Assembly (NCBI GenBank): GCA_041477815.1
Contig: JBGOUV010000238.1
Location: forward strand, 1 to 10,795
Source: JBGOUV01 sp041477815
GTDB lineage: Bacteria > Acidobacteriota > Terriglobia > Bryobacterales > JACQDG01
DNA: 10,795 nt
Direction of reading: 5' to 3'
How positions within the stretch are numbered: position 1 is the first letter of the stretch; every line of letters begins with the position of its first letter. The notes below the pieces were generated by a model, which made no database searches, was not told the origin of the DNA, and saw only the letters and a program-made list of their open reading frames with translations. Below, one piece after another: positions 6,167 through 10,795 of the stretch. The translations under genes were made by a program, and so were the position numbers.

Positions 6167-8443
6167 ATGCACACGATCGATTCCACCCCGGATTTTGTCG
6201 CCTCCGCCTACCGCCGCATTGACCAAAACCTCTCCGTAGTCCGCCGCCGCCTCCGCCGCCCCCTCACCCTCACCGAGAAGGTCATGTTCGGCCACCTGGA
6301 CGACCCCGAAAGCCAGGACCTCACCGCCGGGGTCAGCTACCTGATGCTGCGACCCGATCGGGTCGCGATGCAGGACGCCACCGCCCAGATGGCCCTCCTC
6401 CAGCTCACCCTGGCGGGACGCGACCACGTCGCTGTCCCCACCACCGTCCACTGCGACCATCTCATCCAGGCCCGCGCCGGCGCGCAGCAGGATACCGACT
6501 TCGCCATCCTCGAGAACAACGAGGTGTATGAGTTCCTGCGCGCGGTGTCGGCCCGCTTCGGCATCGGCTTCTGGCGGCCCGGCTCGGGTATTATCCACCA
6601 GGTAGTGCTGGAGAACTACGCCTTCCCTGGCGGCCTGATGATCGGCACCGACTCCCATACCCCCAACGCCGGCGGCCTGGGCATGTTCGCCTCCGGGGTG
6701 GGCGGCGCCGACGCCGTCGACGTCATGGCTGGGTTCCCCTGGGAAGTCAAGAATCCCCAGATCATCGGCGTCCGCCTCACCGGCGAGCTGTCCGGCTGGG
6801 CCTCGCCCAAGGACGTGATTCTCTACCTCTGCGGGGTCCTCACCGTCAAGGGCGGCACCAACCGCGTCATCGAGTACTTCGGCCCCGGCGCGCGCTCCAT
6901 AAGCTGCACCGGCAAAGGCACCATCACCAATATGGGCGCCGAACTGGGCGCGACCACTTCGATTTTCCCCTACGACGAGCGCATGGCTGTCTACCTGCGC
7001 GCCACCGGACGCGCCGCCCTGGCCGATCTGGCCGGCCAGTACTCCGCACTAGTCACCGCCGACCCCGAGGTAGAGGCGAATCCCGAAAAGCACTTCGAGA
7101 AAATCGTCGAAATCGATCTCTCCAAACTCGAGCCCCACGTGGTCGGACCCCACACCCCCGACCTCGCCCGTCCGGTCTCGCGCCTGGCCGCCGACGCCGC
7201 CCAAAACCACTACCCCGACCGCATCTCAGTAGCTCTGATTGGTAGTTGCACCAACTCCTCCTACGAGGACATCTCCCGCGCCGCCGACGTCGCCCGCCAG
7301 GCCTCCGCCCACGGCGCCAAAATGCGCTCCCCGCTGCTGGTCACCCCCGGCTCCGAGCAGATCCGCGCCACCATCGAGCGCGACGGCCAGATGGCCCAGC
7401 TCGAAGCCATCGGCGCCAAGGTCCTGGCCAATGCCTGCGGCCCCTGCATCGGCCAATGGAAGCGCGAGGAGGTCAAGGCGGGCGAGCCCAACACCATCCT
7501 CACGTCTTTCAACCGCAACTTCCCCAAACGCAACGACGGCAACGCCGCCACCATGGCCTTCATCAGCAGCCCGGAGATCGTCATCGCCTACGGCCTGGCC
7601 GGCCGGCTGTCCTTCAACCCTCTTACTGATACTCTTCAGGGCGCCGACGGCCAACCCTTCCGCCTGGCTCCCCCGGCCAAAGCCCCCGAGCTCCCCGCCA
7701 ACGGCTTCGCCGCCACCGCCGGCGGTTACGTCCCGCCCCCCGCCGACCCCGGCACGGTCCAGATCCGCGTCGCCCCCGACTCGAAGCGCCTCCAACTCCT
7801 GGATCCCTTCCCCGCCTGGGACGGCAAGGACCTCCTGGATCTCCCCGTCCTCGTGAAGGCCAAAGGCAAGTGCACCACCGACCACATCTCCCCGGCCGGC
7901 CCCTGGCTCCGCTACCGCGGCCACCTGGACAATATCAGCGATAACCTGTTCAACGGCGCCATTAACTCTTTCACCGGCCAAGCCGGAACCGGCTCCGACA
8001 CCCGCCCCTTCGCCCAGATCGCCCGCGACCACAAGGCCCGCGGCCAGCAGTGGGTCGCCGTCGGCGATGAGAACTACGGCGAGGGCTCCAGCCGCGAACA
8101 CGCCGCTATGTCGCTGCGCTTTCTAGGCGGCATCGCGGTCCTGGTGCGCAGCTTCGCCCGCATCCACGAGTCCAACCTCAAGAAACAGGGTGTCCTGCCC
8201 CTGACCTTCGCCGACCCCACCGTCTACGACCGCGTCCAGGAGACCGACCGGATCAGCTTAGTCGGATTGAAGCAACTAGCCCCAGGCCGACCAGTCCAAG
8301 CGATCCTCCGCCACGCCGACGGCTCCAGCGAGGAGTTCCTCCTCCATCACACCTTCAACCGCGAGCAGATCGAGTGGTTCCAAGCGGGGTCAGCCCTGAA
8401 CGTCCTGCGGTTGCAGGCGGAGCCGGAACTAGCCGCGCGGTAG
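6167..8443 (+). CDS. Aconitate hydratase, mitochondrial-type
   Basis: Aconitase interconverts citrate and isocitrate through cis-aconitate using a [4Fe-4S] cluster. The protein is 758 residues and resembles the mitochondrial-type family (about 750-780) rather than the longer AcnA or AcnB forms. Seen: PLTLTEKVMFGHLDDP near the N-terminus; PTTVHCDHLIQA; GTDSHTPNAGGLG; the cluster cysteines C361 (GSCTNSSYED), C424 and C427 (NACGPCIGQW), spaced as in mammalian mitochondrial aconitase; and in the swivel domain KCTTDHISPAGPWL, GDENYGEGSSREHAAM and the RSFARIHESNLKKQG motif. The ATG at 6167 (or GTG at 6164) is the only start that keeps the N-terminal helix; the frame is open further upstream only as kinase shadow. 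It begins 8 bases after the kinase stop and heads the acn-icd-mdh block. The symbol is left blank because acnA naming is inconsistent for this subfamily. Confidence 0.96.
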   Translation: MHTIDSTPDFVASAYRRIDQNLSVVRRRLRRPLTLTEKVMFGHLDDPESQDLTAGVSYLMLRPDRVAMQDATAQMALLQLTLAGRDHVAVPTTVHCDHLIQARAGAQQDTDFAILENNEVYEFLRAVSARFGIGFWRPGSGIIHQVVLENYAFPGGLMIGTDSHTPNAGGLGMFASGVGGADAVDVMAGFPWEVKNPQIIGVRLTGELSGWASPKDVILYLCGVLTVKGGTNRVIEYFGPGARSISCTGKGTITNMGAELGATTSIFPYDERMAVYLRATGRAALADLAGQYSALVTADPEVEANPEKHFEKIVEIDLSKLEPHVVGPHTPDLARPVSRLAADAAQNHYPDRISVALIGSCTNSSYEDISRAADVARQASAHGAKMRSPLLVTPGSEQIRATIERDGQMAQLEAIGAKVLANACGPCIGQWKREEVKAGEPNTILTSFNRNFPKRNDGNAATMAFISSPEIVIAYGLAGRLSFNPLTDTLQGADGQPFRLAPPAKAPELPANGFAATAGGYVPPPADPGTVQIRVAPDSKRLQLLDPFPAWDGKDLLDLPVLVKAKGKCTTDHISPAGPWLRYRGHLDNISDNLFNGAINSFTGQAGTGSDTRPFAQIARDHKARGQQWVAVGDENYGEGSSREHAAMSLRFLGGIAVLVRSFARIHESNLKKQGVLPLTFADPTVYDRVQETDRISLVGLKQLAPGRPVQAILRHADGSSEEFLLHHTFNREQIEWFQAGSALNVLRLQAEPELAAR

Positions 8444-8452
8444 ACCAATGGC

Positions 8453-8731
8453 ATGGCGAAGGTAGTTCTCGACCCTAAGAGCCAAGCCGCCCGTGACCAT
8501 CTTACCGTATCGGGATCTGGGCGATCCAGACGAAGTCGATAGCTTTCGGCTTCTGATTCGGGAACTCCGCCGCCAGCAGCCCGCCCTGCAGCGGACCTCG
8601 AAATGAGGGTCTTTCCGCTCGACACCACCTGGATTGCTGCAACGGCGCGTTAGTGGGACCTCCCTCTTATTACAACGGACTATCGCGACTTTGAACATCT
8701 TCCAGGTCTCACGCTGGTCCCAGTAATGTAA
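8453..8731 (+). pseudogene. Decayed PIN-domain (VapC-like) toxin remnant
   Basis: This fills most of the 328-base gap between aconitase and icd. In one frame, 8603-8731 reads MRVFPLDTTWIAATAR, a TAG stop at 8651-8653, then WDLPLITTDYRDFEHLPGLT and LVPVM before TAA at 8729. The string D-x-x-WIAATA followed by LPLITTD-x-RDF and a PGL-x-L tail is the typical C-terminal half of VapC-type PIN ribonucleases, with the acidic residues of the last two active-site positions. The same frame opens at 8453 with MAKVVLD, similar to a PIN N-terminus, but then diverges. Another frame (8493 onward) gives DSFRLLIRELRRQ, similar to the helix before the third acidic motif, implying a frameshift. At about 93 codons it is shorter than a whole PIN domain (about 130). 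The C-terminal half is convincing; the N-terminal boundary is not. No antitoxin gene is recognisable. Confidence 0.6.
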
Positions 8732-8753
8732 CCGGCGCGAATGGCACGTCTCT

Positions 8754-8762
8754 TGCTAGCAT
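8754..8762 (+). promoter_or_regulatory. Putative extended -10 for icd
   Basis: TGCTAGCAT (8754-8762) has the TGn motif and a hexamer matching TATAAT at 4 of 6 positions. It lies 9 bases before the icd ATG, so transcription would start 2-4 bases before the codon. A competing reading is that AAGGA (8763-8767), 4 bases before the ATG, is a Shine-Dalgarno on a longer transcript from upstream. Confidence 0.3.
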
Positions 8763-8771
8763 AAGGACTCT

Positions 8772-10004
<1,233 letters not shown>

Positions 10005-10085
10005 AGATTTGAGAATTTGAGGATTTGAGAATTGCCCCAGGTCGGCAGCGATTCTCAAATGTTCAAATTCTCAAATTCTCAAATC
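10005..10085. repeat. AT-rich inverted tandem array between icd and mdh (long hairpin)
   Basis: Starting on the base after the icd TAG, the left arm has units AGATTTG, AGAATTTG, AGGATTTG and AGAATTG (10005-10034). The right arm (10051-10084) has ATTCT, CAAATGTT, CAAATTCT, CAAATTCT and CAAAT. The arms are inverted: 10006-10021 pairs perfectly with 10070-10085 (16 bp) and 10023-10032 pairs perfectly with 10051-10060 (10 bp), with 1 and 9 unpaired bases between the two stems. In the loop, TGCC (10033-10036) can pair with GGCA (10044-10047). The composition is strikingly AT-rich against GC-rich neighbours. There is no T-run after the stem. It could act as a transcript-processing, stabilising or attenuating structure in an icd-mdh mRNA; that role is inferred. 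Confidence 0.92.
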
Positions 10086-10090
10086 GCGAA

Positions 10091-10095
10091 GAGGA
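10091..10095 (+). promoter_or_regulatory. mdh ribosome-binding site
   Basis: GAGGA lies 5 bases before the ATG at 10101, just downstream of the long hairpin, so the hairpin leaves this site free. Confidence 0.7.
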
Positions 10096-10100
10096 ATCAT

Positions 10101-10795
10101 ATGCGTAAAAAGGTAACAGTAGTAGGGGCCGGCAACGTAGGCGCGAGCTGCGCCGTCCGGCTGGCCGACAAGGAACTGGCCGACGTAGTGCTGGTCGATA
10201 TCGTCGAAGGAGTCCCGCAAGGGAAGGGTTTAGACATCCTCGAGTCGTGCCCCGTGGAAGGCACGGACGTCCGGGTCGCCGGCGCGAACGACTATGCCCC
10301 CACCGCCGGATCCGATATCGTCGTCATCACCGCCGGCTTCCCCCGCAAGCCCGGCATGAGCCGCGATGACCTGCTCATCGCCAACTACGAGATCGTCAGG
10401 GCCGCCACCGAGCAAGCCGTCAAGTATTCTCCCGGCGCCATCCTCATCCTGGTCACCAACCCGCTCGACGCCATGTGCCAGGTGGCCTATAAGGTGAGTG
10501 GCTTCTCGAAGAACCGCGTCATCGGCATGGCCGGGGTACTCGATTCGGCGCGCTTCCGCAGCTTCCTGGCCGAGGCCCTGGACGTCTCGGTCGAAAACGT
10601 GGTGGCCTTCGTCCTCGGCGGCCACGGCGACACCATGGTGCCGCTGGTCCGCTACACCAGCGTCGCCGGTATCCCGGTGGCCGACCTGCTCGACAAAGCC
10701 ACCCTCGACAAGATCGTCGACCGCACCCGCAACGGCGGCGCCGAAATCGTCAAGTACCTCAAGACCGGCAGCGCCTACTACGCTCCGTCTTCGGC
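10101..10795 (+). CDS. mdh: Malate dehydrogenase (LDH-like type), C-terminus beyond window
   Basis: Mdh oxidises malate to oxaloacetate with NAD+ in the TCA cycle. The frame is open from the ATG at 10101 to the window edge, giving 231 codons of the usual roughly 310. Seen: the Rossmann motif GAGNVG (9-14) with D33 at the end of the second strand, indicating NAD over NADP; the substrate loop AGFPRKPGMSRDDL with R82 and R88, the Arg at 82 marking malate rather than lactate dehydrogenase; VTNPLDAM with N120; GMAGVLDSARFR with D148 and R151; and the catalytic His175 in GGHGDTMVPLVRY. The start is supported by GAGGA at 10091-10095. It probably belongs to the same functional block as acn and icd, separated from icd by 96 bases holding the AT-rich hairpin. 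Confidence 0.97.
   Translation, partial: MRKKVTVVGAGNVGASCAVRLADKELADVVLVDIVEGVPQGKGLDILESCPVEGTDVRVAGANDYAPTAGSDIVVITAGFPRKPGMSRDDLLIANYEIVRAATEQAVKYSPGAILILVTNPLDAMCQVAYKVSGFSKNRVIGMAGVLDSARFRSFLAEALDVSVENVVAFVLGGHGDTMVPLVRYTSVAGIPVADLLDKATLDKIVDRTRNGGAEIVKYLKTGSAYYAPSS

Noticed and set aside
7226..8101. 291-codon minus-strand open frame inside aconitase
   Set aside because: Gly/Ala/Val-rich shadow of the aconitase coding strand.
8347..8698. Two overlapping minus-strand open frames covering the acn-icd gap
   Set aside because: No family features in either. The plus strand carries the PIN-domain signature, which explains the stretch better.
10005..10085. Intrinsic terminator after icd
   Set aside because: The stem is AT-rich and is followed by GCGAAGAGG rather than a T-run.

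Overview
The window is GC-rich, gene-dense bacterial chromosome and most likely comes from an acidobacterium. The best lineage clue is the secreted von Willebrand factor A (VWA) protein at 817-1737, which has the layout of the 'VWFA-related Acidobacterial domain' family. The mitochondrial-type aconitase and lactate dehydrogenase-like malate dehydrogenase are compatible with this. The assignment is inferred from family knowledge; no search was run.

Layout. Minus strand, read right to left: an RluD-type pseudouridine synthase (1756-2706), the VWA protein (817-1737), then recA (1-753, cut by the left edge). Plus strand: galU (2743-3627), diverging from rluD across only 36 bases; a large soluble hybrid sensor kinase (3759-6158) with two N-terminal receiver domains; aconitase (6167-8443); a decayed PIN-domain (VapC-like) toxin remnant (about 8453-8731); NADP-type isocitrate dehydrogenase (8772-10004); and malate dehydrogenase (10101 to the right edge). 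Acn, icd and mdh form a TCA-cycle block covering citrate to 2-oxoglutarate and malate to oxaloacetate. The left half is housekeeping: rRNA modification, recombination and nucleotide-sugar supply.

Most genes are ordinary. The unusual material is of three kinds. (1) The kinase's two receiver domains are degenerate in complementary ways: the first has the acidic pair and Lys but Gly where the phospho-Asp should be, while the second has the Asp but has lost the acidic pair and the Lys. (2) Three islands of short tandem units (7 nt, 7 nt, and 7-8 nt) sit exactly at the 3' ends of rluD, galU and icd. One is a clean G-quadruplex motif and two are arranged as long inverted repeats. (3) Promoter-like -10 boxes lie extremely close to start codons. 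Two perfect TATAAT boxes contain the stop codon of the upstream gene, and several boxes share a TGCTA..AT form, suggesting extended -10 promoters and possibly leaderless or near-leaderless mRNAs.

I found no RNA genes, insertion sequences, CRISPR arrays or complete mobile elements, and no clear new multi-gene system. The large ORFs antisense to the named genes are judged to be GC-driven shadows.
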